DNA of 64,000 nucleotides from Castellaniella sp034674885 (GTDB lineage: Bacteria; Pseudomonadota; Gammaproteobacteria; Burkholderiales; Burkholderiaceae_B): positions 51,432 to 115,431 of the forward strand of contig NZ_JAUCDS010000009.1 of the NCBI RefSeq assembly GCF_034674885.1, in the 5' to 3' direction. Each line of letters opens with the position of its first letter. Position 1 is the first letter of the stretch. The notes beneath the pieces were generated by a model. It was not told the DNA's origin, did no database searches, and saw only the letters and a list, made by a program, of their open reading frames with translations. This document shows, piece after piece, positions 17,443 to 25,249 of the stretch. The translations under genes were made by a program, and so were the position numbers.

Positions 17443-18600
17443 TCAGCGAACGTGTTCGCCATCCACCCCCGCCGCCTGCCAGGCGGATTCGGGGACCATG
17501 ACTTCACCGCGCATGATGAGACGCGCCGTGCGCAACAGGGCGGCCCGCACGACCTTTTGGGCGTCATGCGGATCCAATTCGAGTTCAACGGTGAATTCAC
17601 CGCTGGGATGTTCGATCGACACGGCCTTGCGGGCGCCGTCCGGCAGCTGTGCCAGGGCGTTCGACACCGAGCCTTCCAGCACGCAGGCCGTGCCCACCGT
17701 CACGGCCGCCAGCACGCCGATGGCCTCGTGGCAGACGTGCGGGATGAAGCACCGTGTATTGATGGCGCCGCCGGCCTGCGGGGCCGACACCAGGGTCATC
17801 TTGGGATAATTGCGCCCGCTGACGTCTCCCAGCCCCATGAGTTCGCCGGTTTGCAGGCGCAGAGCCTCGATACGGGCCTTCAGATCCGTATCGGCATTGA
17901 GTTCCGCCGGTTTTTCCTGGCCGGTGCAACCCAGGTCCCGGGCCCGGAACAGGACCAGCGGCATGCCGTTGTCGATGCAGGTGACATCGATGTCGAACGG
18001 CTGAAAGGACGCGCCGGCGGGCGGTTCGACGCGCACCCGATCCAGCACCCGGCCGGTGGGCAGCAGACCGGAACACACGGAGCCCGCCGTATCCAGGAAA
18101 TTGATGGTGATGGGCGCCGAGGTATTGGGGACCCCGTCGATGCGGGCCTCGCCCTCGTAGCTGACCTGTCGGCCGGCGGGCGTGAGCGGCGTCTGCACGG
18201 TGATGTCGCACAGCATGCCGGTGTTGCGGGTCAGGACGCGCACGGTGGTCTGATCGCCCTGGGCCTGGATCACGCCGCGTTCCAGGGCGAACGGCACCAC
18301 GGCCGCGAGCATATTGCCGCAATTGGCCGTGGTATCCACCGTATCCCGATCAGGCTGCAGCTGGGCGAACAGGAATTCCAGGTCGACCCCCGGCGTAGTG
18401 CCTGTACGGACGATGCCGACCTTGCTGGTCAGGGGATGCGCCCCGCCCAGGCCGTCAATCTGTCGTCGGTCGGGCGAACCCATCACGGCCAGCAGGACCC
18501 GGTCGCGAGCCGCCGTGTCGGCCGGCAGGTCGGATTCCAGGAAAAATGGCCCGCGCGATGTGCCTCCGCGCATGAACAAGGCTGGAACAGGCTTTTGCAT
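17443..18600 (-). CDS. ligU: 4-oxalomesaconate isomerase of the PrpF family (LigU/GalD)
   Basis: PrpF-like diaminopimelate-epimerase-fold isomerase, 385 residues. It makes the tautomer/allylic isomer of 4-oxalomesaconate that LigJ accepts. Family marks: VPALFMRGGTSRGPFFLESDLP, TANCGNMLAAVVPFALE, SYEGEARIDGVPNTSAPITINFLDTAGSV, and a GRNYPKMTLVSAPQ segment. I chose the ATG at 18600; a TTG nine codons earlier has no better support. It is the first gene of the lig operon, 137 bp from the divergent LysR gene, whose intergenic region carries the putative operator. Confidence 0.9.
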   Translation of the reverse strand: MQKPVPALFMRGGTSRGPFFLESDLPADTAARDRVLLAVMGSPDRRQIDGLGGAHPLTSKVGIVRTGTTPGVDLEFLFAQLQPDRDTVDTTANCGNMLAAVVPFALERGVIQAQGDQTTVRVLTRNTGMLCDITVQTPLTPAGRQVSYEGEARIDGVPNTSAPITINFLDTAGSVCSGLLPTGRVLDRVRVEPPAGASFQPFDIDVTCIDNGMPLVLFRARDLGCTGQEKPAELNADTDLKARIEALRLQTGELMGLGDVSGRNYPKMTLVSAPQAGGAINTRCFIPHVCHEAIGVLAAVTVGTACVLEGSVSNALAQLPDGARKAVSIEHPSGEFTVELELDPHDAQKVVRAALLRTARLIMRGEVMVPESAWQAAGVDGEHVR

Positions 18601-18671
18601 CTCGTCACCACCGCTACTATGTTGCAATCATTATGGGCGCAAGCTGCCTGATTAATAAGGGCATACATACA

Positions 18672-18695
18672 CTAGCTGCTATATCAAATTGGTAT
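18672..18695. promoter_or_regulatory. Putative LysR (LigR) operator in the lig promoter region
   Basis: The core ATATCAAATTGGTAT (18681-18695) is a near palindrome (12 of 15 positions symmetrical) of the form ATAnC-N5-GnTAT, matching the T-N11-A scheme of LysR-type operators. It lies midway between divergent ligU and the LysR gene. A 24-base stretch around it, starting CTAGC, matches 21671-21694 in front of the aldo/keto reductase at 19 of 24 positions. Confidence 0.6.
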
Positions 18696-18737
18696 AATCA
18701 TATCGACGTCATGCTAAATTTAAGGGTAAACCCTGAC

Positions 18738-19652
18738 ATGGATCTCAAGCAGCTTGAATACTTCACCCGCGTGGCCGAACTGGGTAGCTTCACCCAGGCA
18801 TCCCACGCTCTGGACATCGCGCAACCGGCGCTCAGCCGACAGGTGCGGCTGCTCGAGGTCGAACTGCGCCAGAACCTGCTGAACCGCAATGGCCGGGGCG
18901 TGACAACGACCGAGGCTGGCAAGGTACTGCTGGAGCACTGCCGGGGGATCCTGCACCAGGTCGAACGCGCCAAGGAAGACATGGGCCGCGTCCAGGGCGC
19001 CCTGGCCGGCCGGGTGGTCCTGGGCATCGTGCCCAGCGCCTCGAAGATGCTGACAGTGCCCCTGACCCGAAAGTTCCGCAAGCGGCTGCCCAACGCCACG
19101 CTGTCCATCAGCGAAGGGCTGTCGGTGATGATGCAGGAATCCCTGCTGGCGGGCCGCCTGGACATCGCCCTGCTCTACAACCCCAGCGCGTCGGCGGAAC
19201 TGGATCTCAGCCCCTTGACCAGCGAACTGCTGTATCTGGTCGGCCCCAAGGGCCCGCATCCGTCGTCGCAAGCCATGCCGTTGCGATCGCTGGCGGGCAT
19301 CCCGTTGGTGATCCCCAACCGGCCGCATACCATCCGCATGCTGCTGGAATCGCAGATGGCGCTGATCGGCTGCCGCCCCAACATCCGGCTGGAAATCGAC
19401 GGCGTGCCGGCCATCCTGGACCTGGTGGCCGACGGCGCCGGCTACGCGGTGCTGACCGAACACGCCGTGCTGACCTCGGCGCAACCGGACCGCTATCACA
19501 TCCGCCCGATCAGTCAGCCCGAACTGCCCAGCCGGCTGTACCTGGCGACGGCGTCGGGACGCATCACGACGCTGACGCAGCAGGCCATGCTGGACCTGAT
19601 CCGCAGCACCGTGCTCGAGACCTACCCCACGTCACTGATCCAGCCGGACTGA
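18738..19652 (+). CDS. LysR-family regulator, probable activator of the lig operon
   Basis: LysR-type transcription factor of 304 residues. The N-terminal winged helix (residues 1-60) reads MDLKQLEYFTRVAELGSFTQASHALDIAQPALSRQVRLLE; the rest is the periplasmic-binding-like effector domain (GRVVLGIVPSASKML onward). The ATG at 18738 has an AAGGGT ribosome site; the frame is open 35 codons further through the operator region, which is not coding. It is divergent from ligU, the classical LysR arrangement. Functional analogues are LigR and PmdR, which respond to protocatechuate or pathway intermediates; the effector here is inferred. Confidence 0.9.
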   Translation: MDLKQLEYFTRVAELGSFTQASHALDIAQPALSRQVRLLEVELRQNLLNRNGRGVTTTEAGKVLLEHCRGILHQVERAKEDMGRVQGALAGRVVLGIVPSASKMLTVPLTRKFRKRLPNATLSISEGLSVMMQESLLAGRLDIALLYNPSASAELDLSPLTSELLYLVGPKGPHPSSQAMPLRSLAGIPLVIPNRPHTIRMLLESQMALIGCRPNIRLEIDGVPAILDLVADGAGYAVLTEHAVLTSAQPDRYHIRPISQPELPSRLYLATASGRITTLTQQAMLDLIRSTVLETYPTSLIQPD

Positions 19653-19662
19653 ACGCGGCTGA

Positions 19663-20556
19663 TCAGCCCTTGGCGTGCTTGATCAGGCGATCGGCATACG
19701 CCTGCCAGCCGCCGGCCTGCTGAACGCCTTCGAACAGGCCCTGTGCGGCCAAGCCGGCCACCCAGTCCTGCTTTTCCGCCGTGGCAGCCGCCATCCAGGG
19801 CTCGAAGCCTGCTTCGCGCACGGTATTGGCGACCTCCCGCATTTCCTCGGCACGACGTCGCCCGTGCTGCACCACCCGGCTGTAGAAATAACGGCCCTGC
19901 TCCGTCCAGTCGATGGAGGGGAAGGTTTCCTGCAGGGTCGGCAGCACGTAGTCCTCGACCCCGTAGGCGCGGGCGGCGGTGTAGCTTTCGATCACCAGGG
20001 CCTCCAGGCCCTTGATCATGACGCTGCGGCACATCTTGATGGCGGACGCGACGCCGAGTTCCGGCGACACGACCCTGGCATCCATGCCCCAGGCCACCAG
20101 TCGGCTGGCCAGGGCGTCCGCATGCGCGCCGCCCAGCAGCATGGGAACGCGAATGCCATAGGGGGGCACCGAGGTCATCACCCCAGCCTCGACATAGTGC
20201 CCACCCGCAGCCTCGACCAGGGCTGCGGCCTCGCGCTTGGCCCCCGGCGAAGCGGAATTCAGGTCCAGAAAGACAGTGCCCGGCTGCAGGTGCGCCGCCG
20301 CCTCGCGGGCCACCGCCACGGTGTTGGACGCCGTCACCGCCGAAATCACCAGATTGCTGGCGGCGCAGAGCTCGGCGGCAGAAGCGCACAGGACCACGCC
20401 GTCGTGGGCCGCCTTGTCGCGCAGCGGCTGCGCCGCCGCTGGATCGGCCAGCTTCAGGTCCCAGGCGTGCACGCCTTCCACCTGCGGCCCCAGGCCGGCG
20501 CAGAAAATCCCGCCGACTTCGCCATAACCGATCAAGCCCAACCGTGTCGTCTGCAT
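19663..20556 (-). CDS. 6-phosphogluconate-dehydrogenase-like NAD(P) oxidoreductase (DUF1932 type)
   Basis: Beta-hydroxyacid-dehydrogenase-like protein of 297 residues. The N-terminus carries a Rossmann motif LGLIGYGEVGG, followed by LVISAVTASNTVAVAREAA and FLDLNSASPGAKREAA, the NAD-binding half. The C-terminal half contains IKMCRSVMIKGLEALVIESY, the helix with the family lysine. The ATG at 20556 follows GGGAGCAGTC. It lies 63 bp after the aldo/keto reductase and would be the last gene of that short operon. It converges on the LysR gene with a 10-bp gap. Substrate unknown. Confidence 0.82.
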   Translation of the reverse strand: MQTTRLGLIGYGEVGGIFCAGLGPQVEGVHAWDLKLADPAAAQPLRDKAAHDGVVLCASAAELCAASNLVISAVTASNTVAVAREAAAHLQPGTVFLDLNSASPGAKREAAALVEAAGGHYVEAGVMTSVPPYGIRVPMLLGGAHADALASRLVAWGMDARVVSPELGVASAIKMCRSVMIKGLEALVIESYTAARAYGVEDYVLPTLQETFPSIDWTEQGRYFYSRVVQHGRRRAEEMREVANTVREAGFEPWMAAATAEKQDWVAGLAAQGLFEGVQQAGGWQAYADRLIKHAKG

Positions 20557-20619
20557 GACTGCTCCCAAAAACTGAATGAAGTGTCCGGCCCGGGCGCCGG
20601 GCCGATCGATATCCGCGCT

Positions 20620-21618
20620 TCAGGCGGACGGAAACTGCTCTGTGTCGACTTCCAGCTGCGTGGCGGGCCCATAGCGGTCGCCTGCCACCCGATCATGGTG
20701 GAAATGGGCGGCCAACTCGGCGCACAGCGCATCGTCGGGGACGAAGTCCGCGGCAGCCAGGTTTTCCCGCAGATGATCCAGGCGTGTGGTGCCCGGAATC
20801 GGGATGATGTGCGGCCCCTGGCGCAGCAGCCAGGCCAGTGCGAGCTGGCCGGGGGTGCATCCCAGGCCTTCGGCCCGGTCGCGCAGCAGGCCAAGCAAGG
20901 CCTGATTGCGTCCGAACGTGTCAGGCTGGAAGCGCGGCATGCGGCGGCGCATGTCGGTGTCCGCCAGCGGCGCCATGGACGGCAGGCCGTCGGCCAGGAA
21001 AGCCCGTCCCAGCGGACTGAAGGCCACGAAGGCAGCGCCCAGGTCGCGGCAGGCCTGCAGCACGGCGATTTCCACGTTGCGCGACCACAGGGAATATTCG
21101 CTCTGCACGGCGGCGATGGGATGCACCGCATGCGCGCGGCGCAAAGTATCGGCCGAGACTTCGGACAGGCCGATGTGACGGATCTTGCCCGCCTGCGCCA
21201 GATCGGCCAAAGCGCCGACGCTGTCCTCGATGGGCACGGACTTGTCCCAGCGATGCAGATAGTACAGGTCGATGACGTCGGTGCGCAGGCGGCGCAGGGA
21301 GTCTTCGCAGGTGCGGCGCAGGGTTTCCGGGCGGCCGTCGATGCGGCGCTGCCCGTTTTCCCGGAAGATGCCGCATTTGCTGGCCAGGAAGAAGCGGCTG
21401 CGATGGGGCGACAGCACCCGGCCCACCAGTTCTTCGTTGTGCCCGAAGCCATAGAGCGCCGCCGTGTCGAACAGCGTCACACCCTGGTCCAGGGCGCCCA
21501 GCAGCAGGGCCTGCGCCTGTTCGGGCGGCACGGCCGGGCCGTAACCGTGACTGAGGCCCATGCATCCCAGGCCGATGGGAAAGACCGGCATCCCGGCAAT
21601 CGTACGAGTCTGTGTCAT
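20620..21618 (-). CDS. Aldo/keto reductase
   Basis: NADPH-type (beta/alpha)8 oxidoreductase, 332 residues. Catalytic tetrad visible: Asp in TLFDTAALYG, Tyr in ALYG, Lys in LASKCGIF, His in YYLHRWD. The C-terminal cofactor segment reads IPIPGTTRLDHLRENL. Family proteins of this size (AKR13/YakC-like) reduce aldehydes. The frame extends 11 codons upstream of the chosen ATG at 21618, but that stretch runs into the promoter. A LysR-type box like that of the lig promoter sits 53 bp before the start, suggesting shared control. The aldehyde could be aromatic; this is not shown by sequence. Confidence 0.87.
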   Translation of the reverse strand: MTQTRTIAGMPVFPIGLGCMGLSHGYGPAVPPEQAQALLLGALDQGVTLFDTAALYGFGHNEELVGRVLSPHRSRFFLASKCGIFRENGQRRIDGRPETLRRTCEDSLRRLRTDVIDLYYLHRWDKSVPIEDSVGALADLAQAGKIRHIGLSEVSADTLRRAHAVHPIAAVQSEYSLWSRNVEIAVLQACRDLGAAFVAFSPLGRAFLADGLPSMAPLADTDMRRRMPRFQPDTFGRNQALLGLLRDRAEGLGCTPGQLALAWLLRQGPHIIPIPGTTRLDHLRENLAAADFVPDDALCAELAAHFHHDRVAGDRYGPATQLEVDTEQFPSA

Positions 21619-21670
21619 AGTGCTTTGATTATCTCCAGAACATCGGACCATGATAAGCCCGCATCGGCGA

Positions 21671-21694
21671 CTAGCAGCTATAACTGATTGCTAT
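21671..21694. promoter_or_regulatory. Second putative LysR (LigR) box, upstream of the aldo/keto reductase
   Basis: Contains ATAACTGATTGCTAT (21680-21694), again of the form ATAnC-N5-GnTAT, preceded by CTAGC-GC as in the ligU/LysR intergenic region. 19 of 24 positions match 18672-18695. It lies between the stop of the second binding protein and the start of the reductase. Confidence 0.55.
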
Positions 21695-21710
21695 GGGATG
21701 CCGGGGGCCA

Positions 21711-22880
21711 TCATTGCTTGCCGGGGTCCTTCACCGCCTCAATGGTGTCGAATTCCACATTCTGCAGCAGGCCGTCGACTTTTTCGACCTTGCGGATGTA
21801 GACATTCTGGATGATGTCGCGCGTCTGCGGGTCGATTTTCACCGGGCCGCGCGGACTGTTCCACTGCATGCCCTTGGCCGCCGCCACGAAAGCGTCACCC
21901 TGAACATTGCCGGCGTCCTTCTTCAGAACCTCGTCGATCAGGCGCATGCCGTCATAGGCGGCCACGGCCACCATGTTCGGGCGCGTATTGGGGTAGGCCT
22001 TGGCATATGCCGCCACGAATTTTTTGTTTTCCGGCGAATCATGGGCCGTGGAATAGTGGAACGAGGTGATCATCCCCAGGGCATTGTCCCCCATCGCCCC
22101 CAGCACGTCCTCGGTCACCACGTCGCCCGTGGCCAGGAGACGGATGCCGCTCTTGTCCAGGCCGCGTTCCTTGTAGCCCTTGGCCAGCGCGACGCCTTGT
22201 TCACCGTTGGGCACGAAGGAGAAAATCGCATCCGGCTTGGCATCCTTGATCTTCTGCAGGAACGGGGCGAAGTCCGGACTGGTCAGCGGGGTGTTGATCT
22301 CGCCGGCAATGCTGCCGCCGGCTGCCGTGAACGTTTTTTTGAATTGGGCGGCGGCATCGTGGCCCGGCCCATAATCCGCCACCAGCAGGTACACGGAATG
22401 GATGCCGTTTTTCGCTGCCCAGCTGGCCATGGGGGCGGCCACCTGAGGCAGAGTCATGGACGTGCGGACGATGTAGGGGGATTTTTCCGTGATGGATGAA
22501 GTCGCCGCATTCAGCACGATCATGGGGATCTTCGCCTCGGTCGCCAACGGCGCCACCGCGAACGCGGCGGGCGTCAGGCCGAACCCGGCCAGCAGGTCGA
22601 CCTTGTCCTGGATCAGCAGATTCTGCGCCTGGCGCTTGCTGATCGCGGGCGAGATCCCGGTATCGTCCTTTTCCAGCAGGACGGCGGTGCGTCCGCCCAG
22701 CATGCCGCCATGCTCGCTCAGGTAGAGATTGGCGCCGTTCATGATCTGCTGCCCCGTCGATGCGAAAGGCCCCGAAGACGGGACCACCATCCCGATCTTC
22801 AGATCCTGCGCCTGGGCCAGACCCAGCGCACCCGCGCCCAAGGCGGCGGCGACCAGCAGCTTGCCGATGGAATGTTTCAC
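21711..22880 (-). CDS. Periplasmic substrate-binding protein, branched-chain/aromatic-acid type (paralog 2, no own permease)
   Basis: Type I periplasmic-binding protein, 389 residues, with a signal peptide (MKHSIGKLLVAAALGAGALG, probable cleavage after AQA before QDLKIGM). It starts with GTG at 22880; the choice is decided by AAGGAGACAAAC just upstream. It is clearly paralogous to the lig-operon binding protein, with blocks such as NAATSSITEKSP, FVPNGEQGVALAKG and IDPQTRDIIQNVYIRKVE identical. No permease or ATPase genes adjoin it; it follows vanB by 48 bp on the same strand. It probably feeds the LivHMGF importer of the lig operon, perhaps with vanillate as ligand (inference). Confidence 0.9.
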   Translation of the reverse strand: MKHSIGKLLVAAALGAGALGLAQAQDLKIGMVVPSSGPFASTGQQIMNGANLYLSEHGGMLGGRTAVLLEKDDTGISPAISKRQAQNLLIQDKVDLLAGFGLTPAAFAVAPLATEAKIPMIVLNAATSSITEKSPYIVRTSMTLPQVAAPMASWAAKNGIHSVYLLVADYGPGHDAAAQFKKTFTAAGGSIAGEINTPLTSPDFAPFLQKIKDAKPDAIFSFVPNGEQGVALAKGYKERGLDKSGIRLLATGDVVTEDVLGAMGDNALGMITSFHYSTAHDSPENKKFVAAYAKAYPNTRPNMVAVAAYDGMRLIDEVLKKDAGNVQGDAFVAAAKGMQWNSPRGPVKIDPQTRDIIQNVYIRKVEKVDGLLQNVEFDTIEAVKDPGKQ

Positions 22881-22928
22881 GTTTGTCTCCTTGGTTTTTA
22901 AGTGTGCTTCAGGTGAAAGCAGTTACGG

Positions 22929-23903
22929 CTATAGATCCAATATCAGCAAAGGCGTGCGCGAACGCGAACAACACGGGGTGAACTGATCGTTTGCAGCGTG
23001 TTCATCGTCGGTCAGGTAGCTGTCGCGGTGATCGGGAGTGCCCGATTTCACGCCGGTCAGGCAGGTACCGCAGATGCCTTCCTCGCAGGACACGGGAATG
23101 AAGACGCCCTGGCGATCCAGCGCGTGCGTAATGGTTTCGTCCGCCGGGATGTCGAAGATTTCCCCAGTGCTGGCCAACTGCACCTGAAACGCCCAGTCCT
23201 GATCGCTCGGGCGCGGCTTGTCGGCCTCGTCCAGCGCGAACAGTTCGAAATGCACTCGGGCATCGGGGATGCCGGCTGACCGGGCCTGGGCGCGCACGAA
23301 TTCGATGTAGCCCGCAGGCCCGCAGACATAGACTTGCGCCCGATCCGCCGCAGCCTGGGCCAGCAGCACCGCCGCATCCAGCGCGGTGTCCGGCTCGTCG
23401 TCGAAATGCAGGTGGGCATGGCCCGCCTGGACGATTGGCGCGATGTCCTGCAGGAACGCTGCCCGCGCGCGGCTGCGGCAGCTGTAATGCAAGGTGAAAT
23501 CCGCCCCCTGGGCATTCAGTTCGGTGGCCATGCACAGGATGGGCGTAATGCCGATCCCACCGCCCAACAGCACGCTGTGCGCGGCAGGCACCAGTTCAAA
23601 ACGGTTGCGCGGCGCGCTGATCTGCAGCAGGTCGCCATCACGGACCTGATCATGCAGCGCGACGGAGCCGCCCCTGGACTGCGGCTCGCGCAGGATGCCG
23701 ATGCGAAACCGGGTGCGCTCCCGGCAATCGTTCATCAGCGAATACTGGCGGATCAGGCCACCGGGCAGATGCACGTCGATGTGGGCGCCCGGCGTAAAGG
23801 CCGGCAACAGGCCGCCAGCAGGATCTTCCAGATCCAGGCTGACGATGTCCTGGGCTGCCTCATGTCTGGCGGACACCCGGACGGACAACAAAGTATCGGT
23901 CAT
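22929..23903 (-). CDS. vanB: Vanillate O-demethylase reductase subunit VanB
   Basis: Phthalate-dioxygenase-reductase-like electron donor for VanA, 324 residues. Order of domains: FMN-binding barrel (RQYSLMN), NAD-binding domain (HSVLLGGGIGITPILCMA, VYVCGPAGYIEFV), then a C-terminal plant-type [2Fe-2S] ferredoxin with CEEGICGTC and the final cysteine in FTPCCSRS. The C-terminus LLILDL is typical of VanB. The ATG at 23903 starts MTDTLLSVRV; further upstream frame is not homologous. It lies 70 bp after vanA. Confidence 0.93.
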   Translation of the reverse strand: MTDTLLSVRVSARHEAAQDIVSLDLEDPAGGLLPAFTPGAHIDVHLPGGLIRQYSLMNDCRERTRFRIGILREPQSRGGSVALHDQVRDGDLLQISAPRNRFELVPAAHSVLLGGGIGITPILCMATELNAQGADFTLHYSCRSRARAAFLQDIAPIVQAGHAHLHFDDEPDTALDAAVLLAQAAADRAQVYVCGPAGYIEFVRAQARSAGIPDARVHFELFALDEADKPRPSDQDWAFQVQLASTGEIFDIPADETITHALDRQGVFIPVSCEEGICGTCLTGVKSGTPDHRDSYLTDDEHAANDQFTPCCSRSRTPLLILDL

Positions 23904-23973
23904 GATTCTCTCTCGCGAGCCCGGTCGCGGGTCGGCCCATGTGCCGTGTGCCAAGACCGGGACAAGCTGCACT

Positions 23974-25026
23974 TTAGCCCACTGCGGCCTCGGGGGACAC
24001 CGCGCGTTCGGCTGCAACCAGGTCATCCAGAATGCGATTGGCCCGCACGCCACCCGTATCGATGTTCAGCGCCAGCAGGCGGCGCCCGCTGAAGGCCTCG
24101 CGGTTGTGCTGCTGGGCTTCCAGAACCGCCAGGTCCTGATTGAAGATCTTGCTCTGTCCTTCGCGGATGGATTCGGTCAGCGCCGCATCATCAGGCTTGA
24201 AGTGCCGCGCCATGCCCCAGAAGTACCAATGAGAGGATTCGGTTTCCGGCGTCATGAAGTCGACCACGATGGCCGACACCCGCTTGGAGGGATCCGCCTG
24301 GATGCCCCCCTGACCCGCCAGGGCCACGCCCACGTCGATCATCACGCTGCCGGGCGCCGTGAAACGCGAATACTGCCAGCGGTCGACCCGAGCCTGATCG
24401 TCCAGGCCGCTGGCCCGCATGCCCAGTTGCCAGAACGGAGGCGCGATGATGTCGTTCATTTCACGGCTGGTGACGACCTGATCGCCTTCCAGGTGCGTCT
24501 TGACCGGCGACTGGTCGATTTCCTCCTGGCCGATGCTGCCGGCATGCACATAGGCTTCGTGGGTCAGGTCCATGAGATTGTCGATCATCAGCCGGTAACT
24601 GCACCGGATGTGATACAGGCCGCCGCCAAAGGCCCATTCCGGATTGTCCGCCCAGGGCAGATCGGGAATGGCAGCGGCATCGGCCTGCGCCGCGTCACCG
24701 GGCCAGATCCAGATGAAACCATGACGTTCTTCGACCGGATAGCTGCGGATGCAGGGAAAGCCACCCACCCTCTGCATGGGCATGGACACAGCCTTGCCGT
24801 GGCAATCCATGACCAGGCCGTGATAGCCGCACATCAGATTGCCGTCCACGACCGAGCCCAGGGACAGTGCCGCGCCCCGGTGCGGACAGAAGTCTTCCAG
24901 AGCGGCGACCCGGCCTTCCTGGCCTCGGTACAGCACGATCGGCAGGCCGCAGATCGTGCGACCCAGGGGTTTGTCGACGAGTTCGTCCGGTGTACAGGCC
25001 ACATACCAGGCATTCATGGGAAACAT
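23974..25026 (-). CDS. vanA: Vanillate O-demethylase oxygenase subunit VanA
   Basis: Rieske non-haem iron monooxygenase that converts vanillate to protocatechuate plus formaldehyde. 350 residues. The Rieske centre is CPHRGAALS...CGYHG near residues 45-70; the mononuclear iron site is DNLMDLTHEAYVH. The N-terminus MFPMNAWYVACTPDEL is the standard VanA start, so I chose the ATG at 25026, which has a GGGAGGACC ribosome site, rather than the longer open frame. With vanB it supplies protocatechuate to the lig pathway. Related VanAB enzymes can also demethylate syringate; whether this one does is unknown. Confidence 0.94.
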   Translation of the reverse strand: MFPMNAWYVACTPDELVDKPLGRTICGLPIVLYRGQEGRVAALEDFCPHRGAALSLGSVVDGNLMCGYHGLVMDCHGKAVSMPMQRVGGFPCIRSYPVEERHGFIWIWPGDAAQADAAAIPDLPWADNPEWAFGGGLYHIRCSYRLMIDNLMDLTHEAYVHAGSIGQEEIDQSPVKTHLEGDQVVTSREMNDIIAPPFWQLGMRASGLDDQARVDRWQYSRFTAPGSVMIDVGVALAGQGGIQADPSKRVSAIVVDFMTPETESSHWYFWGMARHFKPDDAALTESIREGQSKIFNQDLAVLEAQQHNREAFSGRRLLALNIDTGGVRANRILDDLVAAERAVSPEAAVG

Positions 25027-25092
25027 GATGGTCCTCCCGGCGCGCGGGAACGATATTCCGCACGCCATTTCCACAGAGATATTTGAATCCTA

Positions 25093-25127
25093 AGTGTTCA
25101 GCACACTATTATTCAGAACACTGAACA
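25093..25127. promoter_or_regulatory. Inverted repeats upstream of vanA (putative MarR operators)
   Basis: Two palindromes sit 66-100 bp before vanA: AGTGT-TCAGC-ACACT (25093-25107) and TTCAG-AACA-CTGAA (25112-25125). They also form a larger pair TGTTCAG (25095-25101) / CTGAACA (25121-25127). Palindromes of this length suit a MarR-type dimer, and a MarR gene lies just upstream. The surrounding sequence is AT-rich, as expected of a promoter. Confidence 0.55.
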
Positions 25128-25249
25128 TTTACCCATTCTACAAATATGGATTTAAAGGATGAACTGGTACTAACCCTCTGGAGGTTTACCCTGGATCGAG
25201 AGGTGACGGCCAGGCGCCCCACCCCGGCCGATCCGAACGGAACAGGAAA

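Noticed and set aside
18633..18737. A longer LysR start 35 codons upstream
   Set aside because: It would translate the AT-rich operator region; the helix-turn-helix homology begins at 18738, which has a ribosome site.
19675..21687. A 670-codon plus-strand frame opposite the dehydrogenase and aldo/keto reductase
   Set aside because: No homologous segments, while both minus-strand proteins carry intact catalytic motifs.
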